Counted from the first letter of the stretch, positions 32,701 through 40,853 are shown. The stretch is DNA of 48,810 nt from JASLCR01 sp964407405 (GCA_964407405.1 CAYOVH010000006.1:1-48810); one strand, 5' to 3'. Notes: generated by a model from the letters alone, not told the origin. Numbers and translations: made by a program.

Positions 32701-33558
32701 CTGCATGCCTTCGAGCACCTTGAGGCGCTTGAGCAACTTCTTTTCGCGTTGACCTTTTGCGGATGTAACTTCCTCGGTAAGTTCAGCAATCAGAGAGCTT
32801 AGGTCAATCTCATCAAGAAGTGCTTTGAGGGCCGTTCCACCCATGCCTACTTCGACAAGCTCTTCATACTCTTCTGGTAGATTACGGTAGTCGGTCTCGC
32901 TCAAAAGTGCGCCCTTTTGGAGACTTTCAAGCTGTGTCTTGCGGAGTACATAGTTTTCTTCGAGGTCCTCGATCTCCTTTGATTGCTCGGCAGCTAATTT
33001 CTTGACATCAACACCGTCAGCTTCGGCTTCCTTTTCGTAGCGCATCTTGATCGCTGCGCGACCTGCTTCGGTCTCGGCCTCGATGTCTGCCAGCATTTGA
33101 TCACGCTTTTCGTCATCCGCGCTCAAAATAACGTAGGTTGCAAAATAAGCAATACGTTCCAGATTGCGGACCGTAATGCCCAGCAATAGACTCATTGCAC
33201 TTGGTGTGCCGCGCATAAACCAGATGTGTGCTACTGGTGCCGCAAGAGAAATATGTCCCATGCGCTCACGACGGACAATTGATTTTGTGACTAACTCGCC
33301 ATTTTTATCAATAGCAGCCTCGCGAGAGCGAACGCCTTTTAGTTTCGTATCATGCGGATTAATATCCTTTACCGGACCAAAAATTCGCTCACAAAACAGA
33401 CCGTCACGCTCTGGCTTTTGCGTTCGGTAGTTGATCGTCTCTGGCTTAGTGACTTCACCATGGCTCCATTTTAGGATGTCATCGGGACTTGCCACGACCA
33501 GTCGAACAGCATCGAAGTCAGCGATACCGTTGTTGGTGTTTGAAACGACGCGTGTCAT
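29713..33558 (-). CDS. rpoC: DNA-directed RNA polymerase subunit beta'
   Basis: Catalytic subunit with the Mg2+ loop NADYDGDQMAVH. 1281 aa: N-terminal clamp, double-psi barrel, bridge helix and trigger-loop region (GEPGTQLTLRTFHNSG) and a C terminus ending in an acidic tail. Both zinc sites have lost their cysteines: residues 64-90 align without gaps to the zinc-binding domain but have Pro68, Asp70, Ile83 and Asn86 at the four Cys positions, and the later GVCxxCYG motif reads GIPQRSYG. The start at 33558 is 1 nt after the rpoB stop with GGAGGAGG in front; the frame open to 33591 overlaps rpoB. Confidence 0.98.
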   Translation of the reverse strand: MTRVVSNTNNGIADFDAVRLVVASPDDILKWSHGEVTKPETINYRTQKPERDGLFCERIFGPVKDINPHDTKLKGVRSREAAIDKNGELVTKSIVRRERMGHISLAAPVAHIWFMRGTPSAMSLLLGITVRNLERIAYFATYVILSADDEKRDQMLADIEAETEAGRAAIKMRYEKEAEADGVDVKKLAAEQSKEIEDLEENYVLRKTQLESLQKGALLSETDYRNLPEEYEELVEVGMGGTALKALLDEIDLSSLIAELTEEVTSAKGQREKKLLKRLKVLEGMQAAGIKPSSLTLTVLPVIPPDLRPMVQLTGGRFATSDLNDLYRRVINRNNRLKKLIDLNAPEVIRRNEMRMLQEAVDALVDNSAARGGRAVNATGGRRRLKSISDMLKGKQGRFRQNLLGKRVDYSGRSVIVVGPKLKINQCGLPKQMALELFKPFVISWLIRGEHAHNIRSATRLIEAGDALVWDALDAVIEGKYVLLNRAPSLHRLSIQAFQPKLVEGKAIQLHPLVANGFNADYDGDQMAVHLPLSDEAQAEARDLMSATNNLLKPADGAPVLNIGQDVVLGNYYLTYDKPSAQTKDVKPFSSVYEAEMAYDDGKIELQTPIRIRAKGDVRNTTLGRVFFNEILPEDFPYDNNVQSKKQLKKVLARIFDKYGAETTAQTADRMKGLAFRFATVAAVSTGKDDYVHFSEIADFVAEGDAKTALISEQYDQGLITDEERYNLTVAAWRTVDNNVTDFLKDQMTQMDTSISVMVNSGARGDISNVKLASAMIGIQVDAANREIELPIRSSFTKGLSSLEAFVATRGARKGLIDTALKTADSGYLTRRLVDVSQDVFTVADEDGDDEGFAIYRSESDLTMISFSGRLYGRYTAEDVPGHIKKDELITREIAEAIENDVEIESVKIQSVLSTNNLRGIPQRSYGIDMATNELVATAQPVGVIAAQSVGEPGTQLTLRTFHNSGVAGSDITQGLPRVEELFEARTPKGQAYVSEVTGMVDVWEDGKNYIVQVTPEAGHVERIPLEGRTVAVKAGSNVKAGDVLATTEGEAKPLVAPFDGVVEIAEDTLVIAANASAPVRYEIPGNTQLVVKANDHIEAGDRLTIGSLNLHDLMRLKGTEATQRYIINEVLRIYAAQGQDVADKHLEIIVRQMFSRVQVEDPGDSAFVTGDIVSKAAVVDANAELAAEGKNLVQYTQLLLGITKVSIWSDSWLSAASFQDTTRVLINAATSGRADRLHGLKENVIIGRKIPVGTGVQDSEAYEEVERIAEEISEDVELAA

Positions 33559-33559
33559 A

Positions 33560-36500
33560 TTACGCCTCCTCCTTTTCTTCTTCACTGACAAATTCTTCTG
33601 CTACTTCAACCGAAAGGCCGTCTTCATTAAGATCAATCTCGTCAGCCTCGTCAAGGACAACTTCTGTGTCGTCATCGCTCCCGTCAACCGCAACGGTCTT
33701 ATCGGCCGGACCGGCAACAGCGATTACCTCTTCGGCATCTACGACTACTTCGCCCTCATCGCTCTCATCCAAGAGGTCAACACGAAGGCCGAGACCCTGA
33801 AGTTCTTTCACTAAGACGTTAAACGACTCTGGGAGTTTTGGTCCCACGATCGCTTCATCTTTGATGATTGACTCGTAAGCTTTAGCACGGCCATAGACGT
33901 CGTCCGACTTGATCGTGAGCATTTCCTGGAGTGTGGTGGCAGCACCATATGCTTCAAGTGCCCAGACCTCCATCTCACCGAATCGCTGGCCACCGTTTTG
34001 TGCTTTACCACCGAGTGGCTGCTGGGTGACCATGGTATATGGACCAGTCGAGCGGGCGTGGATCTTGTCGCTCACCATGTGGTGTAGCTTGATGATGTGC
34101 ATCACACCAACCGTGGTGCGCTCTTCGAATGCTTCGCCGGTGCGGCCGTCAAAGAGTTGACTCTTACCATCCTTCGCAAAGCCGGCTTTTTCGAGTTCTT
34201 CTTCGATGGTTTGGCTCGGTACGCCATTAAACGGTGGCGTTGCGACCTTGTAGCCCAGTGCTTTGGCAGCCATACCAAGATGAGTTTCAAATAGCTGGCC
34301 GATGTTCATACGACTTGGAACACCTAGTGGGTTCAAGACCACATCGACAGGAGTACCGTCTTCCATAAATGGCATATCCTCAACCGGCAAGATACGTGCA
34401 ACCACGCCCTTGTTACCGTGACGACCAGCCAACTTGTCACCAACTGAGATCTTACGCAACTGTGCAACGAAGATTTGGATTTGCATCAAGACACCGGCTT
34501 TGAGCTCGTGACCGTTTTCGCGACTGAAAATCTTGACGCCAACGACCTTACCGCCACCTGCGTTATTCATACGCTGTGATGTATCACGAACGTCTTTGGC
34601 TTTTTCACCAAAAATAGCCCGCAATAGACGCTCCTCAGAACTGAGCTCTTGTTCGCCCTTTGGCGTGATCTTACCAACTAGCACATCACCAGCTGTCACC
34701 TCAGAACCGATCTGAACGATACCGTTTTCATCAAGATGACGCAGACTGTGCTCGGAAACATTTGGGATGTCGCGAGTAACGATCTCGTTGCCGAGCTTTG
34801 TCTCGCGGACTTCGACCATATAGTCCTTGATATTGATACTTGTCAGGCTGTCATCTTGGACGAGTCGACGACTCAGGACAATAGCATCGTCCATGTTGTA
34901 GCCCTGCCACGGCATGAATGCAACCAACAGATCGCGGCCAAGTGCGAGTTCGCCATCGGCGACCGAGGCGCCTTCGATCAGGGTATCGCCTTTCTTGACC
35001 TTTTGGCCTCTGGTGACACGAACTTTTTGGTTGATGGAGCGATCATCATTTGACTTTGCAAAGTGGATAGGCTCGTAGGTCTTGACACCAGACTTGTACT
35101 TCACTTCGACCATATCACCGTCTGCGCGAACGACTTCACCAGCATCTTCTGCTTGGACGAGCTGGCTAGTATTTTTTGCAATTTCAGCCTCAATACCAGT
35201 ACCAACAACCGGTGCTTCCGGTGTCAGAAGCGGCACTGCCTGCTTCTGCATGTTTGAGCCAGTCAAGCTGCGGTCGATACGGTTTTTTTCGATAAATGGC
35301 ACGAGCGCAGCCGTACTTCCGAGAATTTGCTTGTTGGCCGCATCCATATAGGTCACCTCAGTAGCATCAACTTCTTCTGGTAGCAGACCGTTTCGCGCCG
35401 ACACGCGCTCAGCAGCAAATGTACCATCATCATTGAGCTCTGCTCCAGCATCAGCAATAACTTCTACGACCTCTTGAGAAGCGTCAAGATAGACGACCTC
35501 GTCTGTTACCTTACCTTTTTTGACTTTGAGGTATGGTGTTTCAAGGAATCCGTACTCATTTACTTTTGCGTAGCTAGCAAGGTTAAGCACCAATCCAATA
35601 TTGGCACCTTCTGGCGTCTCCACCGAGCAGAGACGACCGTAGTGCGTTGGGTGGGCATCACGTACGTCAAAGCCAGCGCGCTCACGACTCAGACCACCAG
35701 GACCGGTAGATGTCAGACGTCGCTTGTGCGAAAGCTCGGAAAGCGGATTAACCTCATCCATCAATTGGCTAAGTTGAGAGCTAGCGAAAAACTCACGAAC
35801 TGCTGCGACAACAGGGCGAGCATTAATGAGCTGACCAGGGCTGACATTTTCGATATCAACCATACTCATACGATCCATGGCGTTGCGCTGCATGCGGAGC
35901 ATACCAACGCGGAACTGACGCGCGATCAGTTCACCGACCAGCTTGATGCGACGATTTGAAAGCGCATCGATGTCGTCAGGAGCTTCTTGAGTGTTGTTGA
36001 GACGGATGATCTCCTTGATGATAGCGATCAAGTCGCTCATCTGGAAGACGCGATTTTCAGTAGTATTGGCGACATCGAGTCCGAGACGTTGATTTAACTT
36101 GTAGCGACCGACTCGACTGTAGTCAAAGCGCTTGAAGTCAAAGAACATACGCTCAATCATTTGGCGAGCGTTATCAACTGTCGCGAGGTCACCTGGGCGT
36201 AGGCGGCGATATACCTCAATTAGTGCTTCATTTGGACCATGTGCTGGGTCTTTTTCAAGTGTTGCTTCGATATATTTCACTTCGCCGGTATCTACATCTT
36301 TGAACAGCTCTTTGATCTCAGATGTTTTGCCGTGCCCAAGAGCACGCAGCAAGGTAGTAACCGGCAATTTGCGACGGCGATCGATTTTGACATAAATCGT
36401 ACCATTTGAGGCAGTTTCAAATTCCAGCCATGCACCGCGGCCAGGAATGAGCTTGGCACCATAGTGATTGCGGCCACTGACATTGTCAGCAGTAAAGAAT

Positions 36501-36922
36501 ACACCCGAGCTACGGATCAACTGTGATACAACTACACGTTCGGTTCCATTGATGATAAAGGTACCACGGTCAGTCATCCATGGGTAATCACCGAGGTAGA
36601 TATCTTGTTCTTTGACTTCACCGGTGACTTTGTTGGTGAGCTCAACTGTTGCATGTAGCGGCGCATCAAAGGTGATGTTGTTTTCTTTGGCAAATTGCTC
36701 AGAGTTCTTCGGTTCTTTGAATTCATATTTGCCAAAACGAAGTGCGAGCTTTTGACCAGTATAGTCATCGATTGGGTTGAGCTCGGCAAAAATCTCGCCA
36801 AGACCCGTTTCGACAAACTCTCGCCAGCTGTCTTCTTGATGTCCGATTAGGTTTGGTAGTGAAAGCGCCGTATCGTCTTTGGTGAAAAACACACGCTTCG
36901 CAGTAGGTTTGCTTGTGGCCAC
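33560..36922 (-). CDS. rpoB: DNA-directed RNA polymerase subunit beta
   Basis: 1120-aa beta subunit: N-terminal protrusion/lobe, the fork region FFASSQLSQLMDEVNPLSELSHKRR followed by GPGGLSRERAGFDVRDAHPTHYGRLC, the active-site region GDKLAGRHGNKGVV, and the C-terminal FGEMEVWALEAYGAA clamp. A long acidic tail (about 60 residues, Asp/Glu/Val) ends the protein. The start codon is GTG with GGAG in front. Several rifampicin-pocket positions differ from E. coli (see findings). rplJ-rplL do not precede it; clpP does. Confidence 0.98.
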   Translation of the reverse strand: MATSKPTAKRVFFTKDDTALSLPNLIGHQEDSWREFVETGLGEIFAELNPIDDYTGQKLALRFGKYEFKEPKNSEQFAKENNITFDAPLHATVELTNKVTGEVKEQDIYLGDYPWMTDRGTFIINGTERVVVSQLIRSSGVFFTADNVSGRNHYGAKLIPGRGAWLEFETASNGTIYVKIDRRRKLPVTTLLRALGHGKTSEIKELFKDVDTGEVKYIEATLEKDPAHGPNEALIEVYRRLRPGDLATVDNARQMIERMFFDFKRFDYSRVGRYKLNQRLGLDVANTTENRVFQMSDLIAIIKEIIRLNNTQEAPDDIDALSNRRIKLVGELIARQFRVGMLRMQRNAMDRMSMVDIENVSPGQLINARPVVAAVREFFASSQLSQLMDEVNPLSELSHKRRLTSTGPGGLSRERAGFDVRDAHPTHYGRLCSVETPEGANIGLVLNLASYAKVNEYGFLETPYLKVKKGKVTDEVVYLDASQEVVEVIADAGAELNDDGTFAAERVSARNGLLPEEVDATEVTYMDAANKQILGSTAALVPFIEKNRIDRSLTGSNMQKQAVPLLTPEAPVVGTGIEAEIAKNTSQLVQAEDAGEVVRADGDMVEVKYKSGVKTYEPIHFAKSNDDRSINQKVRVTRGQKVKKGDTLIEGASVADGELALGRDLLVAFMPWQGYNMDDAIVLSRRLVQDDSLTSINIKDYMVEVRETKLGNEIVTRDIPNVSEHSLRHLDENGIVQIGSEVTAGDVLVGKITPKGEQELSSEERLLRAIFGEKAKDVRDTSQRMNNAGGGKVVGVKIFSRENGHELKAGVLMQIQIFVAQLRKISVGDKLAGRHGNKGVVARILPVEDMPFMEDGTPVDVVLNPLGVPSRMNIGQLFETHLGMAAKALGYKVATPPFNGVPSQTIEEELEKAGFAKDGKSQLFDGRTGEAFEERTTVGVMHIIKLHHMVSDKIHARSTGPYTMVTQQPLGGKAQNGGQRFGEMEVWALEAYGAATTLQEMLTIKSDDVYGRAKAYESIIKDEAIVGPKLPESFNVLVKELQGLGLRVDLLDESDEGEVVVDAEEVIAVAGPADKTVAVDGSDDDTEVVLDEADEIDLNEDGLSVEVAEEFVSEEEKEEA

Positions 36923-37090
36923 ACTTACTCCTCAGGAGGGCCCGCCCTCCGCTTATTCTTGGAAATAAATTCCAAAAAACGCTCCTCCCACTAAAGCTCG
37001 GCTGTTGCCTCGTACTTCGCTCCAGTAGGTTTCACGCAGTGGTTTGTTAATATAATCCGGCGCCCGAAGGGTTATCTAAGAGGGTATAAA

Positions 37091-37123
37091 CACGCAAAAA
37101 CGCCTCGCCAAACGGCGTGCGTG
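37091..37123 (-). promoter_or_regulatory. Terminator-like hairpin in the rpoB leader
   Basis: On the minus strand ACGCC pairs with GGCGT followed by TTTT; an outer pairing CACGCA/TGCGTG is an alternative fold. It lies about 35 nt after the predicted rpoB transcription start, where an attenuator would be. Confidence 0.5.
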
Positions 37124-37160
37124 TAATCATCACCCACTTACGCAATCTTCATTACGTTTT

Positions 37161-37189
37161 ATTATGAGGCATCTTGCCTTCCGAGTCAA
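37161..37189 (-). promoter_or_regulatory. Promoter of rpoBC
   Basis: TTGACT (37184-37189) and CATAAT (37161-37166) with a 17-bp spacer. The -35 box contains the stop codon of clpP. The leader is about 230 nt. Confidence 0.75.
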
Positions 37190-37782
37190 GCGTTTTTGAT
37201 GACTTTATCAGCCAAACCGTACTCCACGGCCTCTTTTGCATCCATCCAGAAGTCACGATCGACATCTTTTTCGATCTTCGCTAGCTTTTGACCGGTATTT
37301 TTGGCTAGAATTTCATTCAAGAGCTTCTTGATGCGTATGCTCTCACGCAGAGATATCTCCTGGTCGCTCACCTTGCCTTGGGTACCCGAGCTTGGCTGGT
37401 GGATCATGACGCGAGAGTGCGGAAGTATGAAACGCTTGCCTTTGGTGCCGCTACTGAGCAAAAATGCTCCCATGCTGGCTTGCAGGCCGATACCATACGT
37501 TGCCACATCCGGCTTGATGAAATTCATCGTATCAAAGATTGCCAAACCATCGTACACACTACCACCAGGGCTGTTAATGTAGAGTGAGATATCCGCCTTT
37601 GGATCCTCATTTGCAAGATGCAATAACTGCGCCACGACAACATTTGCCGTATGCTCATTGACATCTTCACCGAGAAAGACGATCCGCTCTTCAAGCAATC
37701 GAGAGTAGATATCATATCCCCGCTCACCGTCATTTGTACGGACGATAACATTTGGCACAAGATAGTTTGATGGCTTACTCAT
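37186..37782 (-). CDS. clpP: ATP-dependent Clp protease proteolytic subunit
   Basis: Serine peptidase ring partner of Clp ATPases. 198 aa with the triad Ser103 (GLQASMGAFLL), His128 (SRVMIHQP) and Asp177 (DVDRDFWM), and the INSPGGSVYDGLAI strand. The start at 37782 is chosen because TATACT (37789-37794) ends 6 nt before it; the open frame to 37815 runs through the promoter. A perfect CIRCE operator covers the -35 region, so HrcA control is expected. No hrcA is in the window. Confidence 0.97.
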   Translation of the reverse strand: MSKPSNYLVPNVIVRTNDGERGYDIYSRLLEERIVFLGEDVNEHTANVVVAQLLHLANEDPKADISLYINSPGGSVYDGLAIFDTMNFIKPDVATYGIGLQASMGAFLLSSGTKGKRFILPHSRVMIHQPSSGTQGKVSDQEISLRESIRIKKLLNEILAKNTGQKLAKIEKDVDRDFWMDAKEAVEYGLADKVIKNA

Positions 37783-37788
37783 GTTACT

Positions 37789-37817
37789 AGTATACACAAA
37801 AATTAGCACTCGCACAA
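37789..37817 (-). promoter_or_regulatory. Promoter of clpP, leaderless
   Basis: TTGTGC (37812-37817) and TATACT (37789-37794) with a 17-bp spacer; the RNA should start at or next to the ATG. Confidence 0.75.
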
Positions 37818-37829
37818 TACGAGTGCTAA
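37803..37829. promoter_or_regulatory. CIRCE element (HrcA operator)
   Basis: TTAGCACTC-N9-GAGTGCTAA, a perfect match to the CIRCE consensus. It covers the clpP -35 box. Confidence 0.95.
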
Positions 37830-37868
37830 TTCCAGCATTTATAGATCGATGGTAGGATTCGGTACTAC

Positions 37869-38054
37869 ACTCCCGGCAGAAGGGTGTAGTTGAGTAATTC
37901 TAGTGATACGGGTCGAGCATGTGAGGGTTGGTGCCCACGTCGTGCTTCTCTTCCCAAAACATCAGTCCAATGAACGAGGCGAAAACCGCGGCAATGCCAC
38001 TGACAAATCCAAACATGAAAGGCTTCATGTATCCTCCTTCCTCCTGCCGGGAGT
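37869..38054. repeat. 11-bp inverted repeat bracketing a small ORF
   Basis: ACTCCCGGCAG at 37869-37879 and CTGCCGGGAGT at 38044-38054 are exact reverse complements on either side of the 42-aa ORF. The downstream copy is also part of a local hairpin (CTACAC...GTGTAG) that may terminate transcription. Confidence 0.6.
37900..38028 (-). CDS. 42-aa single-span membrane peptide between tig and clpP
   Basis: Begins MKPFMFGFVSGIAAVFASFI and ends EEKHDVGTNPHMLDPYH: one hydrophobic helix (about 5-24) and a polar, His-rich C-terminal tail. AAGGAGG lies 5 nt before the ATG, one of the best ribosome sites in the window. A promoter (TTGTCG-17-TAGAAT, 38061-38089) is upstream. The function is unknown. Confidence 0.7.
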   Translation of the reverse strand: MKPFMFGFVSGIAAVFASFIGLMFWEEKHDVGTNPHMLDPYH

Positions 38055-38060
38055 ACACCC

Positions 38061-38089
38061 ATTCTATACTAGAGGCCCCGGCACGACAA
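38061..38089 (-). promoter_or_regulatory. Promoter of the 42-aa peptide gene
   Basis: TTGTCG (38084-38089) and TAGAAT (38061-38066) with a 17-bp spacer. Confidence 0.55.
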
Positions 38090-38130
38090 GCTCGAGCTAC
38101 TTGCGGGCAACCGGAAAAGGGGGTCTACCT

Positions 38131-39423
38131 CTATCGGTTGAACTCAACGAGGTTTTCGACTGTCTTCTCTGTTGCAAGACGGTTGCGCAGGTCGCGCTGG
38201 ATCTCGGGCTCATCAAAACGCTTGGCGAGATCGGGACTATTTTGGTACTGTGCTTTATATTGCGCCGTAAATGCTGCTAAATCATCGTCGGAGACATCAA
38301 TGTCGAGCTCCTTTGCAAGCTCCGCCAGTACGAGGCCTGCCTTGACACGCTTTTCAGCAGCTGGAATAACTTCCTTTTTGAACCAATCCTCGCGATCTTT
38401 ATGTCCTTGAGTACTCAAATAATTATCCAGTGTCAGATTTTGATACAAAAGATTTTGCTGCATATCCTGCTCGATGCTCTTGGCCTGGTCGTCGATCAAG
38501 ACCTGTGGTGCTTCCACTTTTGAAACGTCGACAAGCTTTGCGACCAGATCATCTTTGTGCTTTTCGGCCGCTTCGCGTTCCTTTTGTACGCGTAATTCAC
38601 GTTTGATATCATCCTTCAAGTCTTTGACTGTTTTGACATCATCGCCGGCACCAGATTTTTTGACAAATTCATCATTTAGTTCAGGCAGCGACTTTTCAGT
38701 TACCTTTTTGACGGTCACTTCAAATACGACATCAGCTCCAGCGAGATCGGCGACGTGGTAGTTCTCTGGAAAATTTAGCTTAAGGTCCTTTTTGTCGCCC
38801 GCCTTGAGTCCGACTACGCCCTCTTCAAATCCCGGGATAAATGAGTTTGAGCCGAGCTCCAGCTCGTAGTCTTCGGCAGTGCCGCCCTCAAAAGCCACGT
38901 CGTCTTTCTTGCCGACAAAATCAATAATGACCACATCGCCTTCCTTGGCTGCACGCTTGACTTCTTTTTTCTCACTTTGAGCAGAGCGCATACGGTCGAT
39001 TACGTCATCGACTTCCTTTGCCGCGACAGTCACTTTTTTGACTGGAAGGTTGAGTTTTTTGTAGTCGCCCAGCTTGACGGGTGGCACGACATCACACTCA
39101 GCCGTAAATTCGAGCTCGGAGCGAGGGACAAACTTTTTGACCTCAACCTCGGGACGCTCAAGTGCCTGGATGCTTTCAGAGATAAAAGCTTCTGCGACGG
39201 CTTTTGACAGCGCATCGTCGAGGGTTTGCTGCATCAAAGCATTTTGATCGACATGCTTGACCGCTACCGAGGCTGGCACTTTTCCTTTGCGAAAGCCTGG
39301 AACTTTGACTGTTTTGGCAAGTTTGTGAAGTGCGACTTGCTCAGCATCGGCAAGTTCCTTTTGCTCGAGGTTGATCGTGAGCTGCACACGAGTGTTGGAT
39401 AGATGTTTTAGAGAAGTCTTCAT
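38131..39423 (-). CDS. tig: Trigger factor
   Basis: Ribosome-bound chaperone and peptidyl-prolyl isomerase that docks on L23. 430 aa: the ribosome-binding domain with VPGFRKGKVPASV (signature GFRxGxxP), the FKBP-like domain (EGDVVIIDFVGKKDDVAFEGG at about 150-170, FIPGFEEGVVGLKAGD), and a helical C-terminal domain. The start is placed at 39423: TACAAT (39434-39439) with TGT in front covers the other possible ATG (39435), so that one cannot be in the transcript. Confidence 0.95.
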   Translation of the reverse strand: MKTSLKHLSNTRVQLTINLEQKELADAEQVALHKLAKTVKVPGFRKGKVPASVAVKHVDQNALMQQTLDDALSKAVAEAFISESIQALERPEVEVKKFVPRSELEFTAECDVVPPVKLGDYKKLNLPVKKVTVAAKEVDDVIDRMRSAQSEKKEVKRAAKEGDVVIIDFVGKKDDVAFEGGTAEDYELELGSNSFIPGFEEGVVGLKAGDKKDLKLNFPENYHVADLAGADVVFEVTVKKVTEKSLPELNDEFVKKSGAGDDVKTVKDLKDDIKRELRVQKEREAAEKHKDDLVAKLVDVSKVEAPQVLIDDQAKSIEQDMQQNLLYQNLTLDNYLSTQGHKDREDWFKKEVIPAAEKRVKAGLVLAELAKELDIDVSDDDLAAFTAQYKAQYQNSPDLAKRFDEPEIQRDLRNRLATEKTVENLVEFNR

Positions 39424-39460
39424 ACAGAGACCCATTGTAACATATCGGAGTGACGTCGAG

Positions 39461-40795
39461 CTAATCGATCAGGTCATCGATGTCGGTGTCTCTGCGTCGG
39501 CTGGCACTGATAAGCGACACAGTGCGCTCAAAGCTGAGCTTTTGCTCTTCGCTACTTTTGGTTTCTTTGACTGTATAAATCTCGTTATTTAACTCATCTT
39601 CACCAACAAAAATAATGAATGGAATGTGTTTCTTTAGAGCCGTTTTGATCTGTTTGTCGATCTTGCGGCCGGTGATATCAACTTCCGTCCTAATCCCTTC
39701 GTCGCGAAGTTTGCGCCCAAAATCAAGCGCTCGAGGTAGTGTATCGCCCAAAACGATAACATACGCTTCAGTGGTACTAGTCAACTCTGGTAGTAAATCG
39801 TGTGATCTGAGGAATAACTCAGTTGTCGTAAGACCAGGAGCAAATCCTACTGCGCTGAGCGGCTCAGCGCCAAATAGTCCTACTAGGCCATCGTAGCGCC
39901 CTCCACCAAACATCGCACGATTGTTTTCTGGATCGGTGTCAAAAAATTCAAAGACCGTACCAGTATAGTAGTCAAATCCGCGCATCAACGTAATATCGAG
40001 GATGGCATTTTTGATCTCGGCCTGTTCAAGCAAGACGAAGACCTTCTCAAGTCGCTCAAATGCTGGTGAATCTTTAATTTCAGATGGTAGCTCGCTACGT
40101 TTCTTCGTCAGTAGCAGCTGGCTTATCTTGTGCAGTCCCTCCACCGAAGTCTCATTGCCAAAGATTTCTATGGCTTGGTCGCGGAATTCTTCTGTCGAGA
40201 TCTTGCCGCGTCGATCAAACAACTTGATCATCAGCTCAGACTGGACAGTATCAAGACCCAAGTAGTCGTGCATCATCACATTGATCAACTCACGGTTGTT
40301 GACTTTGATCTGGTACATGTCTGATTTTGCGCCAAACTCCTTGAGGATCATAGCACCAAGCTCGATAATCTCAGCATCGGCCTCTGGCGTGTCTGCGCCG
40401 AATATATCACAATTCAGTTGCCAGAATTCACGTTCGCGGCCTCGTTGTGGTCGTTCATACCGCATAAACTGCGCTATAGAGTACAATCGCGCCGGATATG
40501 CCATTTCCTGACGACGCGCTGCTACCATACGGGAAATCGACGGCGTCATCTCGGGACGAATAGCCACCTCACGATCACCGCGATCGGTGAAACGATAGGT
40601 TTGTTCGCCGACTATCTCTTGACCGGACTTGGCAGCATAGACTTCCAGCGGCTCAAGTAGCGGGGTGCCGTACTCCTCGTAGCCATAGCGCTCGGATACA
40701 CGCTTCCATACATCGAAAATATAGTTTTGCAGACGCTTGTCTTCCGGATACCAGTCTCGAGTACCCTTGTAAGGATTTGCCGATAGTACACTCAT
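39461..40795 (-). CDS. hisS: Histidine--tRNA ligase
   Basis: Class II synthetase charging tRNA-His. 444 aa: N-terminal GTRDWYPEDKRLQNYIF, motif 1 region YGTPLLEPLEVY, motif 2 RYERPQRGREREFWQLNCDIFG in part, the His-binding LMRGFDYYTGTVFEFF segment, motif 3 around FGGGRYDGLVGLFG, and the anticodon-binding domain (YVIVLGDTLPRAL...). An extended -10 (TGA CACAAT) ends 8 nt before the ATG, so the leader is almost absent. Confidence 0.97.
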   Translation of the reverse strand: MSVLSANPYKGTRDWYPEDKRLQNYIFDVWKRVSERYGYEEYGTPLLEPLEVYAAKSGQEIVGEQTYRFTDRGDREVAIRPEMTPSISRMVAARRQEMAYPARLYSIAQFMRYERPQRGREREFWQLNCDIFGADTPEADAEIIELGAMILKEFGAKSDMYQIKVNNRELINVMMHDYLGLDTVQSELMIKLFDRRGKISTEEFRDQAIEIFGNETSVEGLHKISQLLLTKKRSELPSEIKDSPAFERLEKVFVLLEQAEIKNAILDITLMRGFDYYTGTVFEFFDTDPENNRAMFGGGRYDGLVGLFGAEPLSAVGFAPGLTTTELFLRSHDLLPELTSTTEAYVIVLGDTLPRALDFGRKLRDEGIRTEVDITGRKIDKQIKTALKKHIPFIIFVGEDELNNEIYTVKETKSSEEQKLSFERTVSLISASRRRDTDIDDLID

Positions 40796-40853
40796 TTGAC
40801 TTTATTGTGTCAGCTTCCTCTGGTTTTTGCAAGAATAAGTGCTTTAAGATGTA

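Noticed and set aside
33559..33591. Longer rpoC start inside rpoB
   Set aside because: The ATG at 33558 has a strong GGAGGAGG site and the natural family N terminus.
39424..39435. Earlier ATG of trigger factor
   Set aside because: It lies inside the TACAAT -10 box, so it would not be transcribed from that promoter.
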